The notes under the pieces are model-generated. The model worked only from the letters and a program-made list of their open reading frames with translations. It ran no database searches and was not told the DNA's origin. A program made the position numbers and the translations under genes. From Chloroflexi bacterium OLB14 (lineage in GTDB: Bacteria > Chloroflexota > Anaerolineae > Anaerolineales > Villigracilaceae), in assembly GCA_001567105.1 (NCBI GenBank), contig LMZR01000014.1, positions 124,001 to 188,000 on the forward strand: 64,000 bases of DNA. Reading direction: 5' to 3'. Shown piece by piece: positions 25,971-35,714 of the stretch. Position 1 is the first letter of the stretch. Each line of letters starts with the position of its first letter.

Positions 25971-28900
25971 ATGTCCTTCGCCCACTTACACGTTCACACT
26001 GAATATTCTTTATTAGATGGCTTCTCGAATATCAAGAAGTTAGTGAAGCGTGTTAAAGAAATGGATATGCCCGCAGTTGCCATCACTGACCATGGCACGA
26101 TGTATGGTGTGATTGATTTTTACAAAGCCGCAAAAGGTGTAGGGGTTAAACCTATCATTGGTTTAGAAGCCTATATGGCGCCACGCGGTATGAAAGATAA
26201 AGATTCAAAACTTGACCGTCATTCTTCGCATTTACTTTTATTAGCAGAAAATGAAGTTGGTTATCAAAACTTATTGAAGATTGCCTCCGCTTCACAATTG
26301 GAAGGCTACTATTATCATCCACGCATTGACCATGATTTTCTAGCACAACATTCAGAGGGATTAATTTGTACCAGCGGATGTATGTCTGCTGAAATTCCAA
26401 AAGCATTGTTATATGAAAATCCACAAGAAGCAGTGCGCCGTTGGAATTGGTATTACGATTTATTTGGTGCCGATAGATTTTTTGTAGAACTGCAAAGCCA
26501 TAACATTCCAGAAATTACAGACTTAAATAAAAAATTATTAGAACTTGGTGCAAAATATAACGCACGTTATATCGCCACCAATGATGTGCATTACATTAAT
26601 CAAGAAGATGCAAAGTTACAAGACATCATGTTAACGATGCAAACGCAAACGGTACTCAGTGACCCTGAACGTATGCGCATGAGTGATGATTCATATTTCC
26701 TGCGCCCACCTGCTGAAATGCAAAGGTTATTTGCTGAAGTACCTGAGTCAATGTCTAACACGTTGTTGATTGCTGAACGCTGTAATGTCAATTTAGATTT
26801 CCAAGGTTATCACTTACCAGATTTCCCTGTGCCTTCAAATCACACTGCTGAAACATATTTACGTGAACTTTGCGAGGCTGGGGCTAGGAAAAGGTATGGG
26901 GATGAAGCCACCAGCCAGAAAGTCCGCGAAAGACTCGCTTATGAACTTCGTATCGTGCATGAGATGGGATTCGATGCCTACTTCTTAATCGTGTGGGATT
27001 TATGTCGCTTCGCCCGTGAACGTGGAATTTGGTACAACGCCCGCGGCTCGGCGGCTGGCTCGATCATTGCTTATACACTCGAAATTGCATTGGTAGATCC
27101 ATTAGAACATAATTTAATTTTTGAACGCTTCTTAAATCCAGGTCGTGTGTCTATGCCTGATATTGATTTGGATTTTCAAGATGAGCGTCGGTCTGAAATG
27201 TTGGGCTATTGTGTGAATAAATATGGCACAGATAAAGTTGCTCAAATTATTACCTTTGGCACAATGGGAACAAAAGCCGCCATTCGTGATGTAGCGCGGG
27301 TGATGGAAATTCCATTACCCGAAGTTGACCGTGTTGCTAAACTTGTGCCATTTGCCGCCGCCAAAGGTGCAGGCATGGAAGATGCTATGGCAGTGCGTGA
27401 GTTCAAAGAAATTTATGATAACAACGCGCAAATGCGTGAAGTGATAGACATTGCCACAAAAATGGAAGGCACTGTGCGTAATGCAGGCACACATGCGGCT
27501 GGCGTTGTGATTTCAGATAAAGCACTGACAGAATATTTGCCACTTCATCGCCCAACATCAAATTCAGAAGAAACGCCAATAAAATCCGTAACGCAATTTG
27601 AAATGGGCGTGCTTGAAACATTGGGCATGTTAAAAGTAGATTTTCTTGGCTTAATCACATTAACTGTTATGGCACGCGCATGTGATTTTATTGAAAAACG
27701 TCACGGCATTAAATATGATTTGAATAATATTCCAATTGACGACCCGAAAGCATTTGAATTAATGAGTGCTGGTCAAACGGCTGGCGTGTTCCAAGTAGAA
27801 GGAAGTGGAATGACGCGTTACATCGTGCAAATGAAACCAAAAAATTTGGATAACATCATTGCTATGGTGGCGTTGTATCGTCCAGGTCCGATGGCGTTTA
27901 TTCCTGACTATATTTCTCGCATGCACGGCACACAAGCAGTTAAATATCGTCATCCATCAATGGAAAAGATTTTTAGTGATACCTATGGCATTCCAATTTA
28001 TCAAGAACAATTGATGCAAGCCGCAGTAGAGTTAGCAGGCTATACACCTTCCGAATCAGATGAATTGCGCAGAGCCATTTCTAAAAAGAAAAAAGAAGAT
28101 ATTGATAAACATCGTAATAAATTTGTAAAAGGTGCAGTAGCCAAAGGCATGACTGAACCTATTGCCAATGATATTTATTCTGATTGGGAAGAATTTGCAA
28201 GGTATGGATTTAACAAATCTCACGCCGCTGATTATGGTGTGATTGCAGTTCAAACTGCATTCTTAAAATCTAAATACCCAACCGAATACATGACCGCGCT
28301 TCTATCTGCTACGGCAAGCCAAACTGACAAAGTTGCTTACTATGTTGCCGATGCACGTTTAATGGGCGTACCAGTTTTACAACCTGACATCAATGCATCC
28401 ACTTGGGATTTTGATATTGAGGATGTTGAAACTTCCGCCGAGGACGGCGGAAGTAGCCATGCTCACACCGCCGTCCTCGGCGGCGTGGGAAAGAGCAAAA
28501 CAAAATCACAAATTCGTTTTGGCTTAGGCGCCATTAAAAATGTTGGTCAACAAGCCGTGCAACCGATTATTGATGAACGAATCAAAAACGGAAAATTTAC
28601 AGACCTAAATGATTTTGCTCGCCGTGTTGATTTACGTTCTGTTGGCAAACGCGCACTTGAATGTTTAATCAAAGTTGGCGCAATGGATTCTTTTGGTAAT
28701 CGTGCATCTATGTTGGCTTCGTTAGATAAAATCGTTTCCATTTCCAGTGCACACTTCCGCGCCGCAGATGTTGGGCAAATTAGCATGTTTGGTAGCACAA
28801 GCGGCGTTGTGGAAGAAATCAAATTGCCCGAAGTAAAAAATGTTGATAAACGTGAAATGTTAAATTGGGAACGCGAACTCATCGGGCTTTACATTTCAGA

Positions 28901-29957
28901 TCATCCGCTCAATGAATATCAAGCCACGCTTTCACAAATCGTCAGTTATTTTTCTGGTCAACTTTCCGAATCGAGTCACGAAGAAAAAGTTCGCGTGGCG
29001 GGTCTCATCACAAACATTCGTCCGTACACCACAAAAACTGGCAAGCCAATGGGCTTCGTCACCATTGAAGATATTCAAGGCGTAATGGAAACTGTTTTAT
29101 TTCCAAAAACTTGGGAGCAATACAAAACGAAATTAAATAATGATCAAATCGTTATTATTGAAGGAAAAGTTGATCACAGCAACACGCCACCAAAAATTTT
29201 AGTAGATGTGATTAAAACTGAAATCAAGATTTTAGAATCAGCAGATGATTCGACTCTCAAACCTATTCCTGTTCAAAAACCATCCGCTTCAAAACCTGAC
29301 CCGAAACCTGTTTCTGCACCCAAACAGAATCCAAAGCCTGATGCAAATGTAGGTCACGCTTCTAGCGTGACAAATAAAATTAAACAAGAAAGTCACGTTC
29401 AAAACGTGACCTACGCGATAGCAGAATCAAAACCTGAATATGATGATATGCCTCCCCCACCTGATAACTTCCCAGAAGATTGGGAAAGTCAATGGCAACC
29501 ATCTTTTGATGAAGCAAACATTGCTTCACAAAAAGAACCGAAATTTAAGAAAAATGAAGAAGTGACTCCACCTTTAGCGAATCGTGTGGCTGAGGCATTG
29601 ATAAATGTCGAAGAGCAGAACCAACTAGACGATAAGTTTGAAGCGCTTATTCCATCTTTATATGTTCCACTTGCAAAAGAAAATAAAGATAAAGAACATC
29701 CGCCACAACAGATCACAATTACGTTACGCTCCACTGGTGACCGCGAGCGTGATAAACGGCGCATCAAAACTTTGTATGGCACGCTGATTTCGTATCATGG
29801 GCGCGATAAATTTAGTTTTCAAATTTTTGAAAATAGCAAAGGGCATCTAATTGATTTCCCCAACGAAAGCACACGCATTTGCCCCGAGTTGTTAGAACGC
29901 CTGAAAAAATTATTAGATGAAGAATCTTGGCGGGTGGATGAGATAACGTATCAGTAA
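25971..29957 (+). CDS. dnaE: DNA polymerase III alpha subunit
   Basis: The replicative polymerase, 1328 aa. The N-terminal PHP domain is AHLHVHTEYSLLDGFSNIKK with VAITDHGTMYGVIDFYKA. The palm has RGSAAGSIIAYTLEI and PDIDLDFQDERRSEML, the fingers VALYRPGPMAFIPDYI, and RRAISKKKKEDIDKH with FARYGFNKSHAADY follow. Then come a helix-hairpin-helix region and an OB fold (KVRVAGLITNIRPYTTKTGK). After the OB fold there is a low-complexity linker rich in Pro and Lys and a last domain of roughly 110 residues. Two repeat families are inserted in frame, at 28431-28487 and 29349-29414. The ATG directly abuts the octamer leader. Confidence 0.95.
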   Translation: MSFAHLHVHTEYSLLDGFSNIKKLVKRVKEMDMPAVAITDHGTMYGVIDFYKAAKGVGVKPIIGLEAYMAPRGMKDKDSKLDRHSSHLLLLAENEVGYQNLLKIASASQLEGYYYHPRIDHDFLAQHSEGLICTSGCMSAEIPKALLYENPQEAVRRWNWYYDLFGADRFFVELQSHNIPEITDLNKKLLELGAKYNARYIATNDVHYINQEDAKLQDIMLTMQTQTVLSDPERMRMSDDSYFLRPPAEMQRLFAEVPESMSNTLLIAERCNVNLDFQGYHLPDFPVPSNHTAETYLRELCEAGARKRYGDEATSQKVRERLAYELRIVHEMGFDAYFLIVWDLCRFARERGIWYNARGSAAGSIIAYTLEIALVDPLEHNLIFERFLNPGRVSMPDIDLDFQDERRSEMLGYCVNKYGTDKVAQIITFGTMGTKAAIRDVARVMEIPLPEVDRVAKLVPFAAAKGAGMEDAMAVREFKEIYDNNAQMREVIDIATKMEGTVRNAGTHAAGVVISDKALTEYLPLHRPTSNSEETPIKSVTQFEMGVLETLGMLKVDFLGLITLTVMARACDFIEKRHGIKYDLNNIPIDDPKAFELMSAGQTAGVFQVEGSGMTRYIVQMKPKNLDNIIAMVALYRPGPMAFIPDYISRMHGTQAVKYRHPSMEKIFSDTYGIPIYQEQLMQAAVELAGYTPSESDELRRAISKKKKEDIDKHRNKFVKGAVAKGMTEPIANDIYSDWEEFARYGFNKSHAADYGVIAVQTAFLKSKYPTEYMTALLSATASQTDKVAYYVADARLMGVPVLQPDINASTWDFDIEDVETSAEDGGSSHAHTAVLGGVGKSKTKSQIRFGLGAIKNVGQQAVQPIIDERIKNGKFTDLNDFARRVDLRSVGKRALECLIKVGAMDSFGNRASMLASLDKIVSISSAHFRAADVGQISMFGSTSGVVEEIKLPEVKNVDKREMLNWERELIGLYISDHPLNEYQATLSQIVSYFSGQLSESSHEEKVRVAGLITNIRPYTTKTGKPMGFVTIEDIQGVMETVLFPKTWEQYKTKLNNDQIVIIEGKVDHSNTPPKILVDVIKTEIKILESADDSTLKPIPVQKPSASKPDPKPVSAPKQNPKPDANVGHASSVTNKIKQESHVQNVTYAIAESKPEYDDMPPPPDNFPEDWESQWQPSFDEANIASQKEPKFKKNEEVTPPLANRVAEALINVEEQNQLDDKFEALIPSLYVPLAKENKDKEHPPQQITITLRSTGDRERDKRRIKTLYGTLISYHGRDKFSFQIFENSKGHLIDFPNESTRICPELLERLKKLLDEESWRVDEITYQ
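28431..28487. repeat. CCGCCGTCCTCGGCGG palindromes in frame in dnaE
   Basis: Two GC-rich units in opposite orientation, TTCCGCCGAGGACGGCGGAA and CGCCGTCCTCGGCGGCG, code for the segment around SAEDGGSS and TAVLGGVG. Ordinary DnaE passes directly into IRFGLxAIKNVG there. A further copy is at 49580-49598. Confidence 0.85.
29349..29414. repeat. GTAGGTCACG palindromes in frame in dnaE linker
   Basis: One unit (29349-29371) and an inverted unit (29391-29414) flank a 19-base AT-rich spacer. They are translated within the low-complexity linker after the OB fold. Confidence 0.85.
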
Positions 29958-29966
29958 ACCAATGGT

Positions 29967-30635
29967 TTAATCAGCTGTTGGGTTTTTCTTTTGGAAGCGA
30001 AACAAACGCTCGATAGAAAAAGAGGCGAAGAATTTTTTAACAGCGGGGATGCGGATGATTAAAAACAAAGCCAGAATGAGACCATAAATTAATGGGCGTT
30101 GAATATCACCTGATAATGTGAAGATATCACCTTTTTTACTCCATGCATAATGTAAAACCGCAAGTGAAGCAATGAAGTAAATAGTTTTGTGCAATCGCTT
30201 CCAGTTTTTGCCGAGGCGAATTTTCCAAATATCAAAGGATGTGATGGCAAGTGGAATGAGCAAAAGAAATGTTATTACACCCACTACAATATATGGTTTT
30301 TCAAAAACAGTTTGGACAATTAAACTCCATGCTAAGCCATAATCGAAATTGACGAAAATTAAAACATGAATCACAGCATACATAAAAGCATACAAGCCCA
30401 ATGTACGACGGCGTTTGAGTGGCTCATTCCATTTGAAGATGGTGTGTAAAGGAGTGCAAATTAAAGATAATACTAATAGCGTAATGGCATGACGGCCTGT
30501 GCGCTGTTCTAATTCTTGAATGGGGTTAATTGAAAAACTATCTGTGAAAATTTCAAAGAGAATCCAAATAATAGCAGACCAAGCATAAAGATGTATTGAG
30601 ATTTGTAAGGGGGTATAACGAGAAAATAAATTCAT
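29967..30635 (-). CDS. msrQ: MsrQ-type heme-binding membrane subunit
   Basis: 222 aa with about six membrane helices and the ferric-reductase-like transmembrane pattern. Typical elements are QELEQRTGRHAITLLVLSLICTP, RRRTLGLYAFMYAVIHVLIFV and GKNWKRLHKTIYFIASLAVLHYAW, with conserved His residues as heme ligands. The protein passes electrons from the quinone pool or flavin to MsrP for repair of oxidised methionines outside the cytoplasm. It lies just downstream of msrP, separated by a 72-base palindromic repeat. The pairing strongly supports the call. Confidence 0.9.
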   Translation of the reverse strand: MNLFSRYTPLQISIHLYAWSAIIWILFEIFTDSFSINPIQELEQRTGRHAITLLVLSLICTPLHTIFKWNEPLKRRRTLGLYAFMYAVIHVLIFVNFDYGLAWSLIVQTVFEKPYIVVGVITFLLLIPLAITSFDIWKIRLGKNWKRLHKTIYFIASLAVLHYAWSKKGDIFTLSGDIQRPLIYGLILALFLIIRIPAVKKFFASFSIERLFRFQKKNPTAD

Positions 30636-30647
30636 GATTAAAAATTC

Positions 30648-30719
30648 TGTACCACGAAGGCTAGTTTTTTTCTAATTACACCATAAAAATTTTGATAATT
30701 AGAAAAGTTCGTGGTACAG
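30648..30719. repeat. TGTACCACGAA inverted repeat between msrP and msrQ
   Basis: TGTACCACGAA and TTCGTGGTACAG flank AT-rich inner arms (CTAATTA and TAATTAG). It may form a stem in the msrPQ transcript. Confidence 0.7.
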
Positions 30720-30741
30720 CTAAGTTAAATTGATTCCAAAA

Positions 30742-31692
30742 TTAATAATTCAGTTGCAAGTCCAAATCTTTATACAAATCAGCCACTTGTTCAGCATAGC
30801 CATTGAATAATAAGGTTTCGCGGCGGTTAAATTCGCCAATGCGTCTTTCTGAGGCTTGCGACCAACGCGGATGATTTACATTTGGATTCACATTGGCGTA
30901 AAAGCCATATTCATTTGGGGCTAGTAAATTCCATAATGTATCTGGTTGTTTATCTGTCAATTCAATTTTCACAATTGACTTTATAGATTTAAAACCATAT
31001 TTCCATGGCACTACCAAACGAATTGGCGCGCCGTTTTGGTTAGGCATCGGTTCGCCATATAAACCAGTTGCTAAAATGGCTAAGTCATTCATGGCTTCAT
31101 CAATACGCAAACCTTCATTATAGGGCCAAGGGTAAAACGGACTGCTTTGACCTTTCATCTCTTCGGGGCGATAGACAGTTTCAAAGCGTAAATATTTTGC
31201 GTTTGAAGTTGGCTCAACTACAGCCAACAAACTGGCTATAGGAAAGCCTTGCCACGGAATGACCATACTCCATGCTTCTACACAGCGTAAACGATAAATG
31301 CGGTCTTCTTGTGGGAATAATTTTAGTAAATCTTCTATGCCAAAGGTGCGTGGCTTATTGACCATGCCATATACTTCAACTGTCCATGGCGCAGGGGTAA
31401 AACTTTCAGCTAATGAAGCAACTGCTTCTTTGTTGGTGCTAAACTCATAATAATTATTGTAGTTGGTAATTTCTTCATAAGTATTAGCAGCATTACCTGT
31501 TTCATCGGCATAGCCAGAAGTAGTTGGCACTTGTGTTTGTGATTCTTCTGTAACTTCAGGGGCGCAAGCCGCCAATGCGGCACTACCAGCAAGTACACCC
31601 GCTGTTTTGATAAAATCTCGACGAGAAAAATAAATACTCTTCGGCGTAATTTCAGACGATTTAACAGGCACAGATTTGAACAGGTTACGCAT
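30742..31692 (-). CDS. msrP: Protein-methionine-sulfoxide reductase catalytic subunit
   Basis: 316 aa. The twin-arginine signal is SRRDFIKTAGVLAGSAALAA, so export occurs folded by Tat with molybdenum cofactor. The sulfite-oxidase-like fold shows LRCVEAWSMVIPWQGFPIASLL, which has the Mo-ligand Cys in RCVEAW. Later come PNQNGAPIRLVVPWKYGFKSIKSIVKIE and NPNVNHPRWSQASERRIG. An AAGGAG lies 9 bases upstream of the ATG. A lipobox-like AACAPE follows the Tat region, so it might also be lipid-anchored. It forms a unit with msrQ downstream. Confidence 0.93.
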   Translation of the reverse strand: MRNLFKSVPVKSSEITPKSIYFSRRDFIKTAGVLAGSAALAACAPEVTEESQTQVPTTSGYADETGNAANTYEEITNYNNYYEFSTNKEAVASLAESFTPAPWTVEVYGMVNKPRTFGIEDLLKLFPQEDRIYRLRCVEAWSMVIPWQGFPIASLLAVVEPTSNAKYLRFETVYRPEEMKGQSSPFYPWPYNEGLRIDEAMNDLAILATGLYGEPMPNQNGAPIRLVVPWKYGFKSIKSIVKIELTDKQPDTLWNLLAPNEYGFYANVNPNVNHPRWSQASERRIGEFNRRETLLFNGYAEQVADLYKDLDLQLNY

Positions 31693-31792
31693 GGCTCACT
31701 CCTTAATTTATTACTCAGATATAGCGATTCTAAAAAAACTTTCTTATTCAAACATGATAGTTTGATTAAGAAATATTTACCTTACTAACAAT

Positions 31793-34163
31793 TCAATTCC
31801 CACGCTCCACAACAACCTGCATTTCAACCCCATCAGTGCTAATATCAATCCAGCCATTTCGGTCGGTGCGCAACAAAGAAAAACCATCCAAAGCATCCAG
31901 CGTCTCTTTCGAGGGCAAGCCATTTGGGTCGCCCGCAGCAACACTCAATATCACCAATTGCGGAGTCAAATTCTCAAACAAATCTGATGGGTTCGATGGC
32001 GCGTACCCTGAATCGGCTAACAACAAAACATCTACAGCGCCAACTGTATTTCCAAATTCCAAAACATCATAAGTAGATTGATCAATGCCAATAGGAAGTA
32101 ATGCCCGAAAATTTTCATATTGGATTAAAAGTACGCTTCCTCTTGTACCTTGTGCCTGTATCTCGATAAACGAGTTTTCTCCTATCGTCAGTCTTTGACC
32201 TGTTTCCGCTTGCGTAACGGGAATATTTTCATTAGCAAAATATTTATCTAATGCTTGTGCCGAAAAAGAGGCTTGTAAATTTCCACTCCATAAAACATTT
32301 TCGGGGACATATCTCTCTACGATACGTGGCAAAGCCGTTAATTGTGCTTCTTGAGTAGATGCGATAATCAGCCAATCTAACTGGCGCGAAAAAAACGGAA
32401 GCCTTCTACCTAATTCATCAGACAATTCTGAAGCACTAGAGCCGCCGTTAATTAAAATGCTTCTGCCTTCGGGAGTTTGAATCAGAACTGCATCGGCTGA
32501 GCCAACATCTAAAAATGTTAGGTGAAATCTATTATCACCTGCACTGGCAGCGGCACGCCAAAAACCAGCATACACACAAAGGCAAATACAAAAGCAATCG
32601 TTAGAGCGACAGCACGAAGAGCAGAGGCTGAAGCGAGAATTTTTTTCTTTGATGATAGACCAATTAAAAGTCATGAAAAGAAGCGGGGGGTATATCCATA
32701 AAATCATATTAGACCAAAAGTCTCCTAAGATAATAACGCCATGTGGGATTGAATCGAAAAATTCAACCACATGAATTGTATAGGTGGCAAATGCCCATGC
32801 AAACCACGCTATGCTTTGACCAAGCCAATAAAAAATTAAACTTGCAAAAACTGAAAGCCCACCGATAATCATCACCATAGGTTGAACAGGCAAAATGAAA
32901 GGGTTGGCGATGAATGAAATGAGTGAAATACGTTGGAAGTGATAAGCCATAATGGGGATGGTCATAATTTGGGCGGCAATGGTGAGCATGATGTTGTCAT
33001 TGATGAGTTTTGTAATTGTATTGATATCAGATTTCCAAAACTTTGTTACAAGTTTTTCGGTCAGGTTTGCAAGCGGTTCAGCATATATAATAATTCCAAG
33101 TGTGGCAAAGAATGAAAGTTGAAAGCCAACATCCCATAAAACAAGTGGATTAAGCAGTGCCATGCAAGCGGCAACGAAAGCCAATGAACTCAGCATTGTT
33201 TGTTTGCGCCCTAACAACATGGCAAACATAGAAATACTCCCCATAATGGCGGCGCGTAAGACTGCGGCGTCCATGCCAACTAAAAAAGGCATATAAAAAT
33301 ACACCCATGATTGCCACTAAGGCGCCCCATCTTTCTCCTAAAAATGTTTTGAAGATAGAAAGAAAAATACCTGCAATGATGGCAATGTTGAAACCTGAAA
33401 TGGCAATGATGTGCGCCGTGCCTGTATTTTTGAAAGCTTGTTGTAAATCTTTGGGTAAGCCAGTATCTACACCGAATAATATGCCTGCAAATAATGAGGC
33501 TTCGGGGTCTTGAAAAAGTTGATATGTGTTTTGAATTAATTTGTTCTTGAAATTGTAAACTTGAGTTAAGAAAAAATTCCCACGATTATTAGGAAGTCGT
33601 GTTACTTCTGTTTTAGATATGGTTGCATAGATATATTGTCTAGCAAGATAGTCTTTATAAGAAAAGTCTTCATTTACTGGTGGCGTTAACAGCCGACCAC
33701 GTAACCTGAGGCGTTGACCATATTCATAGATTTCGTTAGGTTGCACACGCACAAGAATTAAACCTGAAACTGGTAAATCACCATCACCTGTATCAATAAA
33801 TTCGGTTTGAATTTTTAAGTTCGTATATGTGTCACGATAATCAGGTGCTTCCGCTACATATCCAGTAATTAATACTTCGTAATTGCGATCATTATAGAAA
33901 GCGATATGAAAGGCATCAACATTTGGTTGGCGAAATTGGTAGTAAGCTGAGCCGAGAAAAAAAAATAGCAGGAAGTAGAAAATGGAAAGTGGAAAGGTAG
34001 TTTGTATTGCGTACTTCGTGATTAATGATTTTCTTGCGAAGAAAAAAATAAAACAAGAAAAAAAGAAAGCCGAAATTAAAATCCATACCCATGTGGGAAG
34101 CGATATAAAATTAGCAAAAATAATTCCAAAGATGAAGGATAGTGAAATCCATAATAAAGGCAT
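31793..34163 (-). CDS. comEC: ComEC/Rec2-type DNA uptake channel, three apparent frameshifts
   Basis: Joined length is about 789 aa, normal for ComEC. The first part (from the ATG at 34163) has two helices, the OB-like domain (LRLRGRLLTPPVNEDFSYKD) and the competence signature HIIAISGFNIAIIAGI. An extra T near 33290 breaks it before LVGMDAAVLRAAIMG. An extra A near 32650 and a missing T near 32565 bracket a membrane helix (ASALRAVALTIAFVFAF) that is mistranslated in the open frame. The C-terminal metallo-beta-lactamase-like domain keeps FLDVGSADAVLIQTPEG but lacks the HxHxDH ligands (IIASTQEAQLTAL). It imports single-stranded DNA in competence. Confidence 0.88.
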
Positions 34164-34232
34164 GAGAAGATTTTACAACAAAAAGTAGATAGGCTTGAAA
34201 ACGTGTGAGAACTTTAAGTGTTATACATAGAC

Positions 34233-34826
34233 ATGGCAAATTACTTTTTCCTCATTTTAGGCTACTTGTTCGGTTCGCTTCCATTTTCAATTTGGATTAC
34301 CCGTTTTGTCAAAGGTGTAGATGTACGAGATTCTGGGTCTGGGCATGCTACTACAACCAATACGATACGTCAGGCTGGCTTTGGCTGGGGTGCTTTAGTT
34401 TTTATTTTAGATGTAGCTAAAGGTTTTCTGCCCACCTATTTAGCAAAAGAATATTCTACAGAAATTTGGGTAATTGCATTAACCGCAACTTGCGCTGTCA
34501 TTGGTCACTGCTGGACGATATTTGCAAACTTTCGCGGAGGTATGGGCTTAGCAACTTTCGGCGGTGCCTTACTAGCCACCACACCATTAGCATTTTTAAT
34601 TTGCCTTATTTTATTATTGACCTTAGTACTGCTCATCCGTCATTCTGCCAGAGCCAGTGTACTAGCAGGCATACTAGCCCCACTTACATTGTGGTTATTC
34701 AACATCCGCGCCGAAGCCTTTTGGATCTCACTTGGGTGTGGCATCGTCATTGCTATACGGTTTTTAATAGATTGGAATAGAAAATATAGAGAATTGTGGT
34801 TAGATAGAGAAAAGAACAAGAACTAA
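34233..34826 (+). CDS. plsY: Glycerol-3-phosphate acyltransferase PlsY family
   Basis: 197 aa from the ATG at 34233, with five membrane helices. The family opens with GYLFGSLPFSIWITRFVKGVDVRDSGSGH, then ILDVAKGFLPTYLA and IGHCWTIFANFRGGMGLAT. PlsY normally uses acyl-phosphate to make lysophosphatidate. The first conserved loop usually reads SGNxGATNxxR; here it is SGHATTTNTIR, and GGKGVAT is GGMGLAT. The overall match is clear, but the active-site loops are divergent, so a paralogue with another substrate is possible. Divergent from comEC. Confidence 0.75.
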   Translation: MANYFFLILGYLFGSLPFSIWITRFVKGVDVRDSGSGHATTTNTIRQAGFGWGALVFILDVAKGFLPTYLAKEYSTEIWVIALTATCAVIGHCWTIFANFRGGMGLATFGGALLATTPLAFLICLILLLTLVLLIRHSARASVLAGILAPLTLWLFNIRAEAFWISLGCGIVIAIRFLIDWNRKYRELWLDREKNKN

Positions 34827-34847
34827 TGACGAACTTTACATTATTAC

Positions 34848-35714
34848 TTATTCATCGCCTAACAACCAACCCAATACACTTCTGCGCGGTATCGTTTCTT
34901 CCACCCTAGGCATAGCCAGCAAAACCACAGTGATATTATCATGCCCACCACGTTGATTAGCAAGATTGACCAGCGCCTCCGCCGCAGATTTTAAATCTCG
35001 CTTCGAACGAATCGTCTGCTGAATTTCATCATCATAGACCAAATCCGTTAACCCATCAGTACACAAAAGAAGCGTATCACCAGGCTCAAGGTGAAAACCT
35101 TGATTATTAATTGACTCATCATCCGTCTCATCTTTATCAATACGCAAACGGAAATCAACCTCAGGCAACTTCAACCCACCCAAATGACGCCGAATCACAT
35201 GCTGATTAGGATGATCGTGCATTTGCTCTTTAGTAATAATGCCCTTTTCAAAAGCTTCTTGCACCCAAGTATGGTCAATACTCAGGCGTTGAATATATTT
35301 CCCACGCAATAAATACAAACGAGAATCCCCCACATACGCTGTATATAATCTATTCTCCACAACCCATACACAAGCACAAGTTGACCCCATACCTTGTTCT
35401 TCCTCTTTACCAGCGGAATGAGAAGCAATAGCTTGGCTGGCATCGTGAATCGCATTTTCTAAAATTTTAGTCGGCTTCTTCGCATTACTCTCAGCCACAT
35501 GCATACTAATATAGTTAACAGCCAACTCAGCCGCCACCTCACCAGCACGGTGCCCCCCAATCCCATCTGCCACCACAGCAAACACAGCAGGGCGTGGGTC
35601 TTCCTTACTTATTTGAAACGATGAAATTGCATACCGATCTTCATTATTCTTACCAGAAGCCCCAGCATGGCTAAGTGCCGCGATATGCAAATGAGCAAGT
35701 GTTGTGCGAATCAT
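34848..35714 (-). CDS. PP2C-type serine/threonine phosphatase
   Basis: 288 aa. The metal and catalytic motifs of PPM/PP2C phosphatases are all present: NEDRYAIS, FAVVADGIGGHRAGEVAAELA, GSTCACVW, YVGDSRLYLL, GDTLLLCTDGLTDLV and GGHDNITVVLL. It dephosphorylates Ser/Thr residues and presumably opposes a Hanks-type kinase located elsewhere. The start overlaps the stop of the upstream VWA-FHA gene by four bases (ATGA-type), so the two are translationally coupled and probably act together: FHA binds pThr, PP2C removes it. Confidence 0.92.
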   Translation of the reverse strand: MIRTTLAHLHIAALSHAGASGKNNEDRYAISSFQISKEDPRPAVFAVVADGIGGHRAGEVAAELAVNYISMHVAESNAKKPTKILENAIHDASQAIASHSAGKEEEQGMGSTCACVWVVENRLYTAYVGDSRLYLLRGKYIQRLSIDHTWVQEAFEKGIITKEQMHDHPNQHVIRRHLGGLKLPEVDFRLRIDKDETDDESINNQGFHLEPGDTLLLCTDGLTDLVYDDEIQQTIRSKRDLKSAAEALVNLANQRGGHDNITVVLLAMPRVEETIPRRSVLGWLLGDE

